Shown: positions 9,180 through 19,434, numbered from the stretch's first letter. The stretch: DNA of 64,000 bases from Xanthomarina spongicola (GCF_003148645.1 NZ_QGGP01000003.1:186001-250000), one strand, 5' to 3'. Notes: a model not told the origin generated them from the letters alone. A program made the numbers and translations.

Positions 9180-11411
9180 ATGAAATTGACAAAGCACCTT
9201 CTTCTTTTTTGTTTTTTAACAACTCTTTTTTCAACTGGACAAAATAAAGAAATCTCTTTAGAGGAAATATGGGATGGCACCTTTAGAACAGAACGCATGG
9301 ATGCCTTACATTCTATGAAAAATGGGCAACAATATTCAGTTCTTAATTTCGATCGAGAATCTGGTACAACCACCATAGATGTTTACGATTATAAAACTTT
9401 AGAAAAAGTAAAAACACTAGTTAACTCAAGTAATATTGAAGCCATAACTTATTTTACAGATTATACCTTTAGTAATGATGAAAACCAGATTCTTTTAGCT
9501 ACAGATGTAGAATCTATTTTTAGACGCTCTAGTTTAGGTAAATATTACATTTTCGATACTAAAACAAATCAGGTTACTTTAGTTGCTGAAGATAAAATTC
9601 AAGAACCTACATTTTCGCCAGATGGAAAGAAAATAGCTTATGGTTATAATAATAATTTATTTGTTAAAGATTTGAATTCTGGAAAAACAACTCAAATAAC
9701 ATTTGATGGTGAAAAGAATAAAATAATCAATGGTATTACAGACTGGGTTTACGAAGAAGAATTTGGTTTTGTTCGTGCATTCGAGTGGAATGCAGATAGT
9801 GATAAAATTGCCTTTATACGATTCGATGAAACCAACGTGCCTGAATTTTCAATGGATGTTTATGGTTCTGAATTATATCCAACAAAAGATACTTTTAAAT
9901 ACCCAAAAGCAGGTGAAACTAATGCTATAGTATCACTTCATTTATATAATTTAAAAAATGATAAAGCTTCAGAAATTAAAGTAAATAAAGACTATAACGA
10001 CTTCTATATTCCTAGAATTAAATGGACAAATAATCCAGATGTGTTAAGTGCTCATTACTTAAACAGACATCAAAACGAATTGGATTTATGGATGATTAAT
10101 GCCGAAAATAGTTCAGCTAAATTAGCTTTAGAAGAAAGAGATAAAGCTTATGTTGATGTTACAGACGATTTAACATTCTTAAAAGATAATAGTTTTATTT
10201 GGACTAGTGAAAAAGATGGTTACAACCATATTTATCATTATTCTAATGAAGGCGAGTTGCTTAATCAAGTAACTAAAGGGAATTGGGAAGTGACTAGCTA
10301 TTATGGCTACGACGAAAAAAACAATAAAATATTTTATCAATCTACTGAAAATGGATCTATAAATAGAGATGTTTATTCTGTTAAAATTAACGGAAGAGAT
10401 AAAGAGCGATTAACAAAAAGTGAAGGAAACAATAGAGCTTCATTTAGTGCAGATTTCTCATATTTTATCAATTCGTTTTCAAGTGCTTCAACACCACCAG
10501 AATACACCTTGAACGATTCGAAATCTGGAAACTTAATCAAAAGTATTAAGGATAATGACCAGCTTTCTGAAAAGCTGTTAGATTACAAGACCTCAAAAAA
10601 AGAGTTTAGTACAATTCATATTAATGGCAACGATTTAAACATGTGGATGATTAAACCAGCCAATTTTGATGAATCTAAACAGTATCCACTTTTTATGTAT
10701 CAATATTCTGGTCCAGGTTCTCAAAGTGTATCAAATAGTTGGGGTGGAGCAAATGATTATTGGTATCAATATTTAGCACAAAAAGGATATATTGTTGTTT
10801 GTGTAGATGGTAGAGGAACAGGTTATAAAGGAGCCGAATTTAAAAAAGTTACGCAAAAGGAATTAGGGAAATACGAAGTTGAGGACCAAATAGAAGCAGC
10901 AAGAAAATTAGGAAAATTACCATATATAGATGAAACTAGAATTGGAATTTGGGGTTGGAGTTATGGCGGATTTATGAGCAGTAATGCGCTTTTTAAAGGA
11001 AACGATGTCTTTAAAATGGCCATTGCAGTAGCTCCAGTAACAAGCTGGCGTTTTTACGATTCTGTTTATACAGAACGTTATATGACAACGCCTCAGGAAA
11101 ATCCATCTGGTTATGACGAAAACTCACCTTTAAGTCATGTCGATAAATTACAAGGTGATTTCTTATTAATTCATGGAACAGCAGACGATAATGTACATGT
11201 ACAGAATACCATGCGCATGGTTGAAGCATTAATCCAAGCTAATAAACAATTTGAATGGATGATATATCCAGATAAAAATCATGGAATCTATGGTGGAAAC
11301 ACACGCTTACATTTATTTACCAAGATGTCCAATTTTATTGATGATACTTTAGGTGATAAAAGAGATATGACCAAAGAGAATAAAGACGAGAAAGTAAAGA
11401 TTAAAGGATAA
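9180..11411 (+). CDS. Dipeptidyl peptidase IV, family S9B
   Basis: A secreted serine exopeptidase that removes X-Pro or X-Ala dipeptides from peptide N-termini. The 743-residue protein has a signal peptide (residues 1-20), an N-terminal beta-propeller (about 60-460, several WTSEKDGYNHIY-type blades) and a C-terminal alpha/beta hydrolase domain. The catalytic elements are GWSYGG with Ser594, the GTADDNVH segment with Asp669/670 and KNHGIYGG with His701. The DWVYEEEFGF motif (the double-Glu loop that binds the substrate amino terminus) is present near residue 188. It is followed within 20 bp by two peptide transporter genes, which fits a peptide scavenging unit. Confidence 0.95.
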   Translation: MKLTKHLLLFCFLTTLFSTGQNKEISLEEIWDGTFRTERMDALHSMKNGQQYSVLNFDRESGTTTIDVYDYKTLEKVKTLVNSSNIEAITYFTDYTFSNDENQILLATDVESIFRRSSLGKYYIFDTKTNQVTLVAEDKIQEPTFSPDGKKIAYGYNNNLFVKDLNSGKTTQITFDGEKNKIINGITDWVYEEEFGFVRAFEWNADSDKIAFIRFDETNVPEFSMDVYGSELYPTKDTFKYPKAGETNAIVSLHLYNLKNDKASEIKVNKDYNDFYIPRIKWTNNPDVLSAHYLNRHQNELDLWMINAENSSAKLALEERDKAYVDVTDDLTFLKDNSFIWTSEKDGYNHIYHYSNEGELLNQVTKGNWEVTSYYGYDEKNNKIFYQSTENGSINRDVYSVKINGRDKERLTKSEGNNRASFSADFSYFINSFSSASTPPEYTLNDSKSGNLIKSIKDNDQLSEKLLDYKTSKKEFSTIHINGNDLNMWMIKPANFDESKQYPLFMYQYSGPGSQSVSNSWGGANDYWYQYLAQKGYIVVCVDGRGTGYKGAEFKKVTQKELGKYEVEDQIEAARKLGKLPYIDETRIGIWGWSYGGFMSSNALFKGNDVFKMAIAVAPVTSWRFYDSVYTERYMTTPQENPSGYDENSPLSHVDKLQGDFLLIHGTADDNVHVQNTMRMVEALIQANKQFEWMIYPDKNHGIYGGNTRLHLFTKMSNFIDDTLGDKRDMTKENKDEKVKIKG

Positions 11412-11430
11412 TAAACGAACTATAAAACAA

Positions 11431-12948
11431 ATGCCTGATACTAACTTAGACAATTTAGAAGAACCACAACTTTTTGGTCATCCAAAAGGATTATTTTATT
11501 TATTTTTTGCAGAACTATGGGAACGATTTAGTTTTTATGGTATGAGAGCCCTACTAACTCTGTACATGGTTCAAGAGATTTTCAAGGCCTTGATTGATAA
11601 AGATGCAGCAACTGCAGTTGTTTATGCTTCTTATGGATCTTTAGTTTACGCATCAACTGTTATTGGAGGACAAGTATCCGATAAAATATTTGGAATGAGA
11701 AGTTCTATATTTTTAGGAGGGGTTTTAATGTCAATAGGGCATTTTGTTTTGGCAATTGAGAATAATATGGCATTTTTTATAGCCTTAGCGTTCATTGTTG
11801 TTGGTAATGGTTTTTTCAAGCCTAATATTTCAACCTTTGTTGGTTCTTTGTATGAAGATGGTGATGTTAGAAAAGATTCTGGTTTTACCATTTTTTACAT
11901 GGGTATTAATATTGGTGGCTTTGTAGCACCATTGCTTTGTGGATGGTTAGCTATCGAATACGGTTGGCACTATGGTTTTGGATTAGCAGGTGTTGGCATG
12001 TTAACTGGGCTTATTTTCTTTTGGAGTGGTATTAGAAAGAATGTTTTTGGAGATAGAGGATTACCACCAAATAATGAAATATATGAAAAGAAAGTTTTTG
12101 GGATTCCTCAAAAGGCGCTTATTCCAATTATTTCGTTTTTAGCAGTTCCAATTATAGCATATGTTTTATCACAATACAAAGCTATACTTGGTGAAGAAAC
12201 TATTGTAAGTATCATATTTAAAGTTATAGGTGTTGCTATATTGATTTATCTAATTCGAATCATGATGAAAGCCACTGTAGTAGAGAGAAAGAAATTAATC
12301 ATGGCAGTATTAATTACTTTCTTTATGACACTTTTTTGGGGATTCCATGAATTGTCTGGAAGTGTGATTACATTATTTGCTTCCAGAAATGTAGATTTAA
12401 CGCTAATTAATGCTAGTCAGACTAATGCATTAAACTCTATGTTTATCATTATTTTAGCTATTCCTATTTCATTACTTTGGGCTTATCTATCTAAGAAAAA
12501 TCTTAATCCTAGAACACCTTATAAATTTGGTTTAGGCTTGGTTTTAGCTGGTGCAAGTTTTTATATATTAGCTTTGAGTGCTGGTAGTGCTGATGAAAAT
12601 GGAATGGTGCCATTTGCATACCTATTTATTATGTATTTAGTTATTTCTATTGGAGAATTATTTATGTCTCCTGTAGGTTTATCTAAAATAACAGACTTAT
12701 CACCAAAAAGAATTGTTGCTTTTATGATGGGAATTTGGTTCTTATCATCTGCTTATGCTTTTCAAATAGTAGGTTTTATTTCAAAACAATTGGCTGTAGA
12801 AAGCACAGACGTTAATGTAGGTGGTTTACAAACATTAGCTATTTATACTGATGGTTTTGGATTAATTGCAAAATATGCACTAGGTGCAGGACTAGTTGTC
12901 TTAATATTTTCTCCATTAATGAAAAAGTTAATGGGTAACGTACACTAA
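11431..12948 (+). CDS. POT-family proton-dependent peptide transporter
   Basis: A 505-residue inner membrane carrier with about 12-14 hydrophobic segments. The PTR2 signature is clear: LWERFSFYGMRALL near the start (the E-x-x-E-R-F-x-Y-Y-like helix 1 motif) and FYMGINIGGFVAPLLCGWLA around residue 150. Members import di- and tripeptides with protons. It starts 19 bp after dipeptidyl peptidase IV, so the peptidase may generate its substrates. Immediately followed by a paralogue. Confidence 0.93.
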   Translation: MPDTNLDNLEEPQLFGHPKGLFYLFFAELWERFSFYGMRALLTLYMVQEIFKALIDKDAATAVVYASYGSLVYASTVIGGQVSDKIFGMRSSIFLGGVLMSIGHFVLAIENNMAFFIALAFIVVGNGFFKPNISTFVGSLYEDGDVRKDSGFTIFYMGINIGGFVAPLLCGWLAIEYGWHYGFGLAGVGMLTGLIFFWSGIRKNVFGDRGLPPNNEIYEKKVFGIPQKALIPIISFLAVPIIAYVLSQYKAILGEETIVSIIFKVIGVAILIYLIRIMMKATVVERKKLIMAVLITFFMTLFWGFHELSGSVITLFASRNVDLTLINASQTNALNSMFIIILAIPISLLWAYLSKKNLNPRTPYKFGLGLVLAGASFYILALSAGSADENGMVPFAYLFIMYLVISIGELFMSPVGLSKITDLSPKRIVAFMMGIWFLSSAYAFQIVGFISKQLAVESTDVNVGGLQTLAIYTDGFGLIAKYALGAGLVVLIFSPLMKKLMGNVH

Positions 12949-12974
12949 AAATATACTAACTAAATTAATTATAT

Positions 12975-14759
12975 ATGAATACAGATGTTGAAAATCTATT
13001 TAAAGACAAGGTAATTGGTCATCCAGCAGGACTATTTGTGTTGTTTTTTACAGAAATGTGGGAACGCTTTTCATTTTATGGAATGCGTATTTTATTGGTG
13101 TTATTTTTAACAGCTCCAATTCTAAGTGACAATCCAGGTTGGGATTGGCCTAGAGAGCATGCCTTAGCTTTAATAGGCACCTATGCATCGTTACTATACT
13201 TAACACCAATTGTTGGTGGGTGGATTGCAGATAAAATTACAGGTTATAGAGTTGCAGTAGTTATTGGTTGTTTAATTATGACTTTAGGTCATGCCTCTAT
13301 GGCTTTAGAAACTACTACAACCTTTTATATTGGTTTAGCTTTACTTGTCATTGGAACCGGTTTCTTTAAACCAAATATTACCTCGATTATTTCAGAAATG
13401 TATAAAGGTAAAGAGTCAAAAAAAGATGGCGCTTATACCATATTTTACATGGGAGTTAATGCAGGTGCTTTCTTCGGTATGATGCTTTGTGGATACTTAG
13501 CTGAAAATTTTGGTTGGTCCTGGGGCTTTGGTTTAGCTGGAATTTTCATGTTTTTAGGCATGTTGCAATTTTGGTTGGCTAAAGATTTATTTGGAAATGT
13601 AGGAGGAAAACCATCAATAAAACATGTGGTTGAAATTCCTCAGAATATCAATGAAGAGGCTCCTAAAGAACAAGAAGATGCTGGAGTTGAAGAAAAATTG
13701 AATCCATTTACAATGTTTGATAAAATATTAATTGTTTTATCGTCTGTTGGAGGTTTACTGTATCTGTTTAATGATCCTTTAGAAAAAATTGAAGGAACTA
13801 GTTTAATGCCTTTTGAAGTAGGTGGTTTAAGTGGCTCCAGTGTTATCGTGCTTTTAGCTTTAGTTTTATTCTTAATCTTATTAGTAACACGTATTGCTCG
13901 ATATTTACCCATAGTTAGAGATAGGATTATTGCTGTATCTATTTTTGGTGTTTTTACAGTATTTTTCTTTGCATTTTTTGAGCAATCATTAGGGTCTATG
14001 ACCTTATTTGCTAGAGATTATACAGATAGAACCTTAGTTGGAGATTCTGCCATGATATTTAAAATAGTAGATGCCTTATTAACAACAGTCCCTTTAATTA
14101 TCATTACATGGGTGCTAATTTTGTTGACTAAGAAAACTTTTAAAAAAATTGGACTATCTAACGTTGTTTTGGCAGTTGCATTTGCTGGAATCTGGTTTTT
14201 GGTTATTTTTAGATTAGTGAATAAATTTAACGAAACAGGACATGAAATTGAAGCTACTTGGTTTGGAATATTAAACTCTTTCTTTATTATTACATTGGCA
14301 CCATTATTTTCAAAATGGTGGGAGAGTAAATATAATCCAAGTGCAGCTATGAAATATGGTATAGGCTTAATTTTATTAGGGCTAGGTTTTGCTATTTTAT
14401 CTTATGGAGCATCAGGAATACCTTCAGGAGCTAAAACGGCATCTGTAAGTATTATTTTCTTAATATTGGCGTACTTATTGCACACTATGGGAGAATTATG
14501 TTTATCACCTGTAGGATTGTCTTATTTAAGCAAATTAGTTCCAGCAAGAATGATTGGTTTTATGTTTGGAGTTTGGTATTTAGCCATTGCTGTAGGACAA
14601 AAAGCTGCAGGAACTATGGGAGGAATGATAGATAAAATTTCTGAACAATACTCTCTAGGAACGTTCTTTTTAATATTTACCTTGATACCTATTGGTGTTG
14701 GTTTAATATCTATTTTATTAAATCCTTTACTTAAAAAATTAATGCATGGAGTTCGTTAA
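12975..14759 (+). CDS. POT-family proton-dependent peptide transporter, longer paralogue
   Basis: A 594-residue paralogue of the preceding transporter with the same MWERFSFYGMRILL and FYMGVNAGAFFGMMLCGYLA motifs. It is about 90 residues longer, mostly through a charged loop near residues 215-250 (rich in Glu/Pro) and extra membrane segments in the middle, as in the DtpA/DtpT-like group with added helices. The tandem pair probably arose by duplication and may divide peptide specificities. A simple terminator follows. Confidence 0.92.
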   Translation: MNTDVENLFKDKVIGHPAGLFVLFFTEMWERFSFYGMRILLVLFLTAPILSDNPGWDWPREHALALIGTYASLLYLTPIVGGWIADKITGYRVAVVIGCLIMTLGHASMALETTTTFYIGLALLVIGTGFFKPNITSIISEMYKGKESKKDGAYTIFYMGVNAGAFFGMMLCGYLAENFGWSWGFGLAGIFMFLGMLQFWLAKDLFGNVGGKPSIKHVVEIPQNINEEAPKEQEDAGVEEKLNPFTMFDKILIVLSSVGGLLYLFNDPLEKIEGTSLMPFEVGGLSGSSVIVLLALVLFLILLVTRIARYLPIVRDRIIAVSIFGVFTVFFFAFFEQSLGSMTLFARDYTDRTLVGDSAMIFKIVDALLTTVPLIIITWVLILLTKKTFKKIGLSNVVLAVAFAGIWFLVIFRLVNKFNETGHEIEATWFGILNSFFIITLAPLFSKWWESKYNPSAAMKYGIGLILLGLGFAILSYGASGIPSGAKTASVSIIFLILAYLLHTMGELCLSPVGLSYLSKLVPARMIGFMFGVWYLAIAVGQKAAGTMGGMIDKISEQYSLGTFFLIFTLIPIGVGLISILLNPLLKKLMHGVR

Positions 14760-14784
14760 TCGAATAAATAGTTAAAATAAATAG

Positions 14785-14812
14785 AAAACACTCCTAAATT
14801 GGAGTGTTTTTT
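14785..14812 (+). terminator. Intrinsic terminator after the peptide-use operon
   Basis: A perfect 10-bp stem (14785-14794 with 14801-14810) with a TAAATT loop is followed by Ts. It lies 25 bp after the second POT gene. Confidence 0.85.
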
Positions 14813-14877
14813 ATATTTTAGGAACAATTTTTGAAACCTACTAAACTTAATTATTAAGTTAGAAATTATAAATTACT

Positions 14878-15423
14878 ATGAAAAAAATATTATCTGTATT
14901 TACTATTTTTTTGTTTGTTGCAAATATTTCAGCACAAGAAATTAACTGGGTGACTTTAGAACAGGCTACAGAGCTTCAAAAGAAAAACCCAAAAAAAATA
15001 ATGATTGACGCCTACACCAATTGGTGTGGTCCATGTAAGCTTTTAGATAAAAATACTTTTAAAAATAAAGATGTTGCAGATTATGTAAACAAACATTATT
15101 ATGCTGTTAAGTTTAATGCTGAAGGGAACGAAACTATTAATTTTAAAGGGAATACCTTTACAAATCCAGGATATAATCCAGCAAATGCAAATAGACGTAA
15201 TTCAGCTCATCAATTATCTACATATTTTAGTGTAAGATCATACCCAACTATATTGTTTTTAGACGAAAAAGGAGAGTTTTTATCTCCAGTTATTGGTTAT
15301 AAAACACCACAACAGTTGGAATTATATTTAAAACTTTTTAAAAATAACGAACATGTTGATATGAAAACACAACAAGATTTTTCAGCTTATTACAGTTCAT
15401 TTACTCCAGAATTCTCAAATTAA
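14878..15423 (+). CDS. Secreted thioredoxin-like protein
   Basis: A 181-residue protein with a Sec signal peptide (residues 1-19, cleavage near SAQ) and a thioredoxin fold of the DUF255/Thioredoxin_7 type. The active-site motif is NWCGPCK at about residue 50, and a cis-proline segment SYPTILFLDEKG follows near 120. It is probably a periplasmic disulfide reductase or oxidoreductase. It stands alone after a terminator and converges on comEC with a gap of only 7 bp, without a visible terminator between. Confidence 0.88.
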   Translation: MKKILSVFTIFLFVANISAQEINWVTLEQATELQKKNPKKIMIDAYTNWCGPCKLLDKNTFKNKDVADYVNKHYYAVKFNAEGNETINFKGNTFTNPGYNPANANRRNSAHQLSTYFSVRSYPTILFLDEKGEFLSPVIGYKTPQQLELYLKLFKNNEHVDMKTQQDFSAYYSSFTPEFSN

Positions 15424-15430
15424 TAATAAG

Positions 15431-17470
15431 TTATTTTATTATAAAAGCTCCCTTTTTACTAGTTTGGTGAAAAGGGATTTTTTGTTCTTTACAAGTTTTT
15501 TCCCATCGTTTTAAATAAGATTTATAATTGCTTCCATCAGCAATAATAAGTTCAGGTTTTAAAGAGTCTAATACTCGTTTTAAGTTTATTCTAGGAGAAT
15601 TTCTTAAAAGAAGATAATCTGGCTTGAAACTAGTAACACGAAAAACACTTAAGCTATCAATCACTAGAATTTTCTTGTCAGATATTTTATAAACTGTTTG
15701 AACTAAATCTTCTTTAATATAAGAAATGTTATTTTTTATCGAATAGTTAGAAATAATATAATCTGTAGACTTATTAAACTTTTCTAGGTTATGATATAGA
15801 CTTAATGTCTTGCCTTCTTGTGCACCTATTAAAGTATACCTGTTTTTATGAAATATGATAAATCTATTATTGGTTTGATTTAGAAAAGTTGAATAAATCT
15901 GAACACTTTGGAATATTATAATAGCGATCAATACCAATACGCCATTTTTAAATGTTCTTAATTTATAAAACTGATAGAGCATTATTATAAAAATATAACT
16001 TGCAAAAACGTCAAGCAGGTTAAACGAAATTTCATTAAAATAAAATGCCTCTTGTTGTGCAATCCACTTAAAAAAGGTATTCATCCAATTAATGAGACTA
16101 CCATATATTAAAGCTAAAAAATCTGGCAATAAATTAATTAAAGCTAGTCCAATAACTACCAATCCATATCCCAAAATAATACCTAATAAAGGAACCACTA
16201 CTACATTGGAAATTATAAATAATCCAGGAAACTGATGAAAATAAAACAAACTAATTGGTAAAATGCCAAATTGAGCTACAATTGAAACAACAAATGCTTG
16301 CCAGAGCTTATCTGCAACCCAATATTTGGGTTTCCAAAAATTATAAAATATAGGATATAAAATGACTATGCTAAAAACAGCTAAATAACTTAATTGAAAA
16401 CCAACATCGAATAAAAATGAAGGTTTTATAATGAGTAATACAAAAGCAGAACACGCTAAAGTATTTATTGTGTTATTAGGACGTTTTAAATTCATCCCAA
16501 TTGCTACTAGACTAAACATGGTAACAGCCCTAGAAACAGAAGCAGATAGACCTGCGATTATAGCAAAACTCCAAAGACAAATAATAATTAGTAAGATCTT
16601 ATAAATATGGCCATATTTAAAATATTCTATGGGCTTAAAAATAAAATTTAGAAACAGTAAAATTATACCCACATGCAAACCCGAAACAGCTAATATATGA
16701 ATAGCTCCAGCTCTTTTATAATCCTCATAAATTTCATCGTTTATTTCTTTTTTTTGACCTAAAAGGAGTGCGTTAATAATTGCTAATTCATTTGCGCTAA
16801 ATTGGTAGTTTTTTAATTTTTCATTAATGTTAGAACGAAGAGCATCTGCAAAGCCAAAGAGCGTATGCTTTGTTTGGCTAACAATAAATATTGACTGATA
16901 GTCTGAATATATTTGAGAATAGATATTCTTATTTTCAAGAAATGCTTTATAGTTAAACTGACTAGGATTTAAAGGCTCAAATAATGGATTGAGTTTTGAT
17001 TGAATAATTAGAACATCATCTACACTAAAAGGTTTTGAAAGTGAATCAAGTTTTAAATTTAAAAGTGCTAATCCACTGGTGTTAATGCTATCAGTTTTTA
17101 GAATTTTTACGACATATCTATCATTATAACCATTAGATTTTAATAAGTCTATAATCTTTAATGTAAGGAATGAAGATGAATTTCTTTTATAGGAATCAAA
17201 GTTAGAATAATGATTTTCAAAGTTTTTGTGATTATGAACATTAACAACTAATATTCCAATTGAAACCATTGTTATATATGCAATAATACCAAACCAAATA
17301 TTCTTAAAATGTAATGGTTTTGAAATGAAGTATACAACAGTTAAACTAATAAATAGGCAGATTGTTATTATACTCGAATAAAATAAAGAAATGAGAAAGT
17401 AATTAGACAAAAGAATGCCTGCAATTAAGCATATAGTTAACTTAAGAATAACAAAGTCAAGTAGTTTCAC
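15431..17470 (-). CDS. comEC: ComEC/Rec2-family DNA uptake channel protein
   Basis: ComEC forms the inner membrane channel for single-stranded DNA during natural transformation. The 679-residue protein has two early membrane segments, an OB-like DUF4131 region (about 90-200), and the polytopic Competence domain (about 220-500) with the characteristic GAIHILAVSGLHVGII motif and the AGLSASVSRAVTM helix. The C-terminal 150 residues resemble the metallo-beta-lactamase fold in outline (LLLRNSPR, LIIADGSNY), but the HxHxDH metal motif is absent. Downstream-facing neighbours on the same strand are an NlpC/P60 lipoprotein and lpxB. Confidence 0.92.
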   Translation of the reverse strand: MKLLDFVILKLTICLIAGILLSNYFLISLFYSSIITICLFISLTVVYFISKPLHFKNIWFGIIAYITMVSIGILVVNVHNHKNFENHYSNFDSYKRNSSSFLTLKIIDLLKSNGYNDRYVVKILKTDSINTSGLALLNLKLDSLSKPFSVDDVLIIQSKLNPLFEPLNPSQFNYKAFLENKNIYSQIYSDYQSIFIVSQTKHTLFGFADALRSNINEKLKNYQFSANELAIINALLLGQKKEINDEIYEDYKRAGAIHILAVSGLHVGIILLFLNFIFKPIEYFKYGHIYKILLIIICLWSFAIIAGLSASVSRAVTMFSLVAIGMNLKRPNNTINTLACSAFVLLIIKPSFLFDVGFQLSYLAVFSIVILYPIFYNFWKPKYWVADKLWQAFVVSIVAQFGILPISLFYFHQFPGLFIISNVVVVPLLGIILGYGLVVIGLALINLLPDFLALIYGSLINWMNTFFKWIAQQEAFYFNEISFNLLDVFASYIFIIMLYQFYKLRTFKNGVLVLIAIIIFQSVQIYSTFLNQTNNRFIIFHKNRYTLIGAQEGKTLSLYHNLEKFNKSTDYIISNYSIKNNISYIKEDLVQTVYKISDKKILVIDSLSVFRVTSFKPDYLLLRNSPRINLKRVLDSLKPELIIADGSNYKSYLKRWEKTCKEQKIPFHQTSKKGAFIIK

Positions 17471-17491
17471 ATAAGTAAGATAGTAAAAATC

Positions 17492-18022
17492 TTACAATAT
17501 ACGACGTGCTTGAACAAAGGCAAAGTACCAATATTTCTCTGATAATTCTGAAGTAATTACACCACTACTTGTTGTAGAATGAATAAATTCAACAAAACCA
17601 GGTCTAGCTTCTGTAACTAATCCTACATGATTTATGTGTCGGCTGTTTTTTTTGGTGGCAAAAAATAATAAATCGCCTTTTTTAACTTCTTTTACATCTA
17701 CCCAATCTCCAGTTGTTGCTAAGTCTCCTGTAGTTCTAGGTAGAGAAATATTTTCACTGTTATAAGCAGTAGTAACAAGTCCGGAACAATCCATTCCTTT
17801 TTTAGTTGTACCTCCATATTTATAACGAACACCATTATATTCTTCTGCCGTTTTAATTATATTCTCTATGGTAGAATTATCGACAGTGTTTCTATGGTTA
17901 TTAGTGTTCTTTGAAACCGTTGAAGTATTTGTGCTTTTTCGACTATTACTTTTAGTGTTTTTTGTTGATTTACAGGCTGAAATTGTTAATAGAATAAATA
18001 GTAAATAGGTAATTTTTCTCAT
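17492..18022 (-). CDS. NlpC/P60 (C40) peptidoglycan endopeptidase lipoprotein
   Basis: A 176-residue lipoprotein: the signal segment ends in a lipobox (ISAC, Cys at residue 17), then a Ser/Thr/Asn-rich linker (about 18-55) and a C40 cysteine peptidase domain. The catalytic Cys is in GMDCSGLVTTAY (about residue 79) and the His in RHINHVGLV (about 131), with a further polar residue in the FIHSTT strand. Such enzymes cleave D-Glu-DAP bonds in peptidoglycan stems. It lies one base after the lpxB stop in the same transcription unit. Confidence 0.92.
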   Translation of the reverse strand: MRKITYLLFILLTISACKSTKNTKSNSRKSTNTSTVSKNTNNHRNTVDNSTIENIIKTAEEYNGVRYKYGGTTKKGMDCSGLVTTAYNSENISLPRTTGDLATTGDWVDVKEVKKGDLLFFATKKNSRHINHVGLVTEARPGFVEFIHSTTSSGVITSELSEKYWYFAFVQARRIL

Positions 18023-18023
18023 A

Positions 18024-19139
18024 CTAGTTCTTTATCGAATTGTAAATTAATTTAGCAGTTTTTTCACTGGCTCCTTTACCACCTAATTTCTTTTCTAGAT
18101 CGTAATAGTCTAAATAAAGTTTAGCGCGTTCATAAGGGTCTAGAATGTTATCCAGTTCTTTTTTTAATGTGTTTTTATTGAAATCATTCTGAATAAGTTC
18201 TGTAACCACTTTTTTATTCATTATTAAATTAACTAACGAAATATATTCTAAATTCACTACGCGTTTGCCAATTTGATAAGAAATCCAATTGCCTTTATAA
18301 CAAACTACTTGTGGGACTTTAAATAATGCTGTTTCTAAAGTTGCAGTTCCAGAGGTTACTAAAGCAGCAGTTGAAACTGAAAGCAAATCGTATGTTTTAT
18401 TAGATATAAAACGCACATTACTTTTCTTAATAAATTGTTTGTAAAAACTATAATCCTGACTTGGAGCTCCAGCAATTACAAATTGATAGTTTGGATAGTC
18501 TTTTGTAACAGATAGCATAACCGAGAGCATTTTTTTAATCTCTTGTTTTCTGCTTCCTGGTAAAATGGCAATTATCGGTTTTTCATTTAATTCATAATCT
18601 GCACGAAAAGTATATTCATTTACTTGTGTTCTATTTGCAATAGCATCTATGGTTGGATGGCCAACAAATTCAACAGGATAGTTGTGTTTTTTTTCGTAGA
18701 AATCTTTTTCGAAAGGTAGAATAACATACATTTTATCTACATCTCTTTTAATGGCTTTAATTCGGTTTTCTTTCCATGCCCAAATTTGGGGAGAAATATA
18801 GTAATGTGTTTTAAAACCTTTTTGTTTTGCCCATTTGGCAATTCTTAAATTGAAACCTGGATAATCTATAAAAATAATAACGTCAGGACTAAAAGCCTCA
18901 ATATCTTTTTTGCAGAATGAAAGATTTTTAGCTATTGTTCTTAAATTCATAATCACTTCAGCAAAACCCATAAATGCTAAATCACGATAATGTTTTACTA
19001 AAGTATTGCTAGTTTCACTCATTAAGTCGCCTCCCCAAAATCTAAAAGTTGCATTAACATCTTCTTGTTTGAGTGCTTTCATAAGGTTCGATCCATGTAG
19101 ATCTCCTGAGGCTTCTCCAGCAATTATATAGTATTTCAT
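18024..19139 (-). CDS. lpxB: Lipid-A-disaccharide synthase
   Basis: LpxB joins UDP-2,3-diacylglucosamine and lipid X to form the lipid A disaccharide (GT19). The start is set at the ATG at 19139, giving MKYYIIAGEASGDLHG, the conserved N-terminus; a longer in-frame reading from 19187 would add a hydrophobic leader unlike the family and overlap the upstream gene. Visible motifs include FIDYPGFNLRIAKWAK, YYISPQIWAWKENR and ILPGSRKQEI, plus the TSGTATLETAL segment near residue 265. The length of 371 residues is standard. The gene lies downstream of surE and a small membrane protein. Confidence 0.95.
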   Translation of the reverse strand: MKYYIIAGEASGDLHGSNLMKALKQEDVNATFRFWGGDLMSETSNTLVKHYRDLAFMGFAEVIMNLRTIAKNLSFCKKDIEAFSPDVIIFIDYPGFNLRIAKWAKQKGFKTHYYISPQIWAWKENRIKAIKRDVDKMYVILPFEKDFYEKKHNYPVEFVGHPTIDAIANRTQVNEYTFRADYELNEKPIIAILPGSRKQEIKKMLSVMLSVTKDYPNYQFVIAGAPSQDYSFYKQFIKKSNVRFISNKTYDLLSVSTAALVTSGTATLETALFKVPQVVCYKGNWISYQIGKRVVNLEYISLVNLIMNKKVVTELIQNDFNKNTLKKELDNILDPYERAKLYLDYYDLEKKLGGKGASEKTAKLIYNSIKN

Positions 19140-19149
19140 ATAAATATTT

Positions 19150-19434
19150 CTATATAAATTTAAAAACAAAAGTTGAAATAGCAACAATTACAGTTGCTAA
19201 AAGCACACCTCTTGCACGATAATCTTGTTTCTTTTTTATAAAAATAAAAAAAGCTGCCAGATTTAAAATGGCACCTAAACTAATAAGTTTACCCAGAATA
19301 CCTTCAGATGAAGCAGAGCTTAATACGTTTAAAAAATCGTCACCATTTCCAAAAATTAAAGCAGCAAAATAAAGCCCAATAGCATTTGCTATAATTCCTA
19401 TAATAAAACCTATAAATATTTCTTTTTTAATCAT
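19150..19434 (-). CDS. Small three-helix membrane protein between surE and lpxB
   Basis: A 94-residue hydrophobic protein with three likely membrane segments (about residues 8-27, 48-65 and 75-93) and a basic KKKQDYRARG loop that should face the cytoplasm. I do not recognise a functional family. It overlaps the end of surE by 8 bp and is 10 bp from lpxB, so it is almost certainly translated from the same mRNA. A role near the inner membrane is all that can be inferred. Confidence 0.75.
   Translation of the reverse strand: MIKKEIFIGFIIGIIANAIGLYFAALIFGNGDDFLNVLSSASSEGILGKLISLGAILNLAAFFIFIKKKQDYRARGVLLATVIVAISTFVFKFI

Noticed and set aside
19140-19187. Longer N-terminus for lpxB
   Set aside because: It adds a non-homologous hydrophobic leader and overlaps the upstream gene; MKYYIIAGEASGDLHG is the family start.
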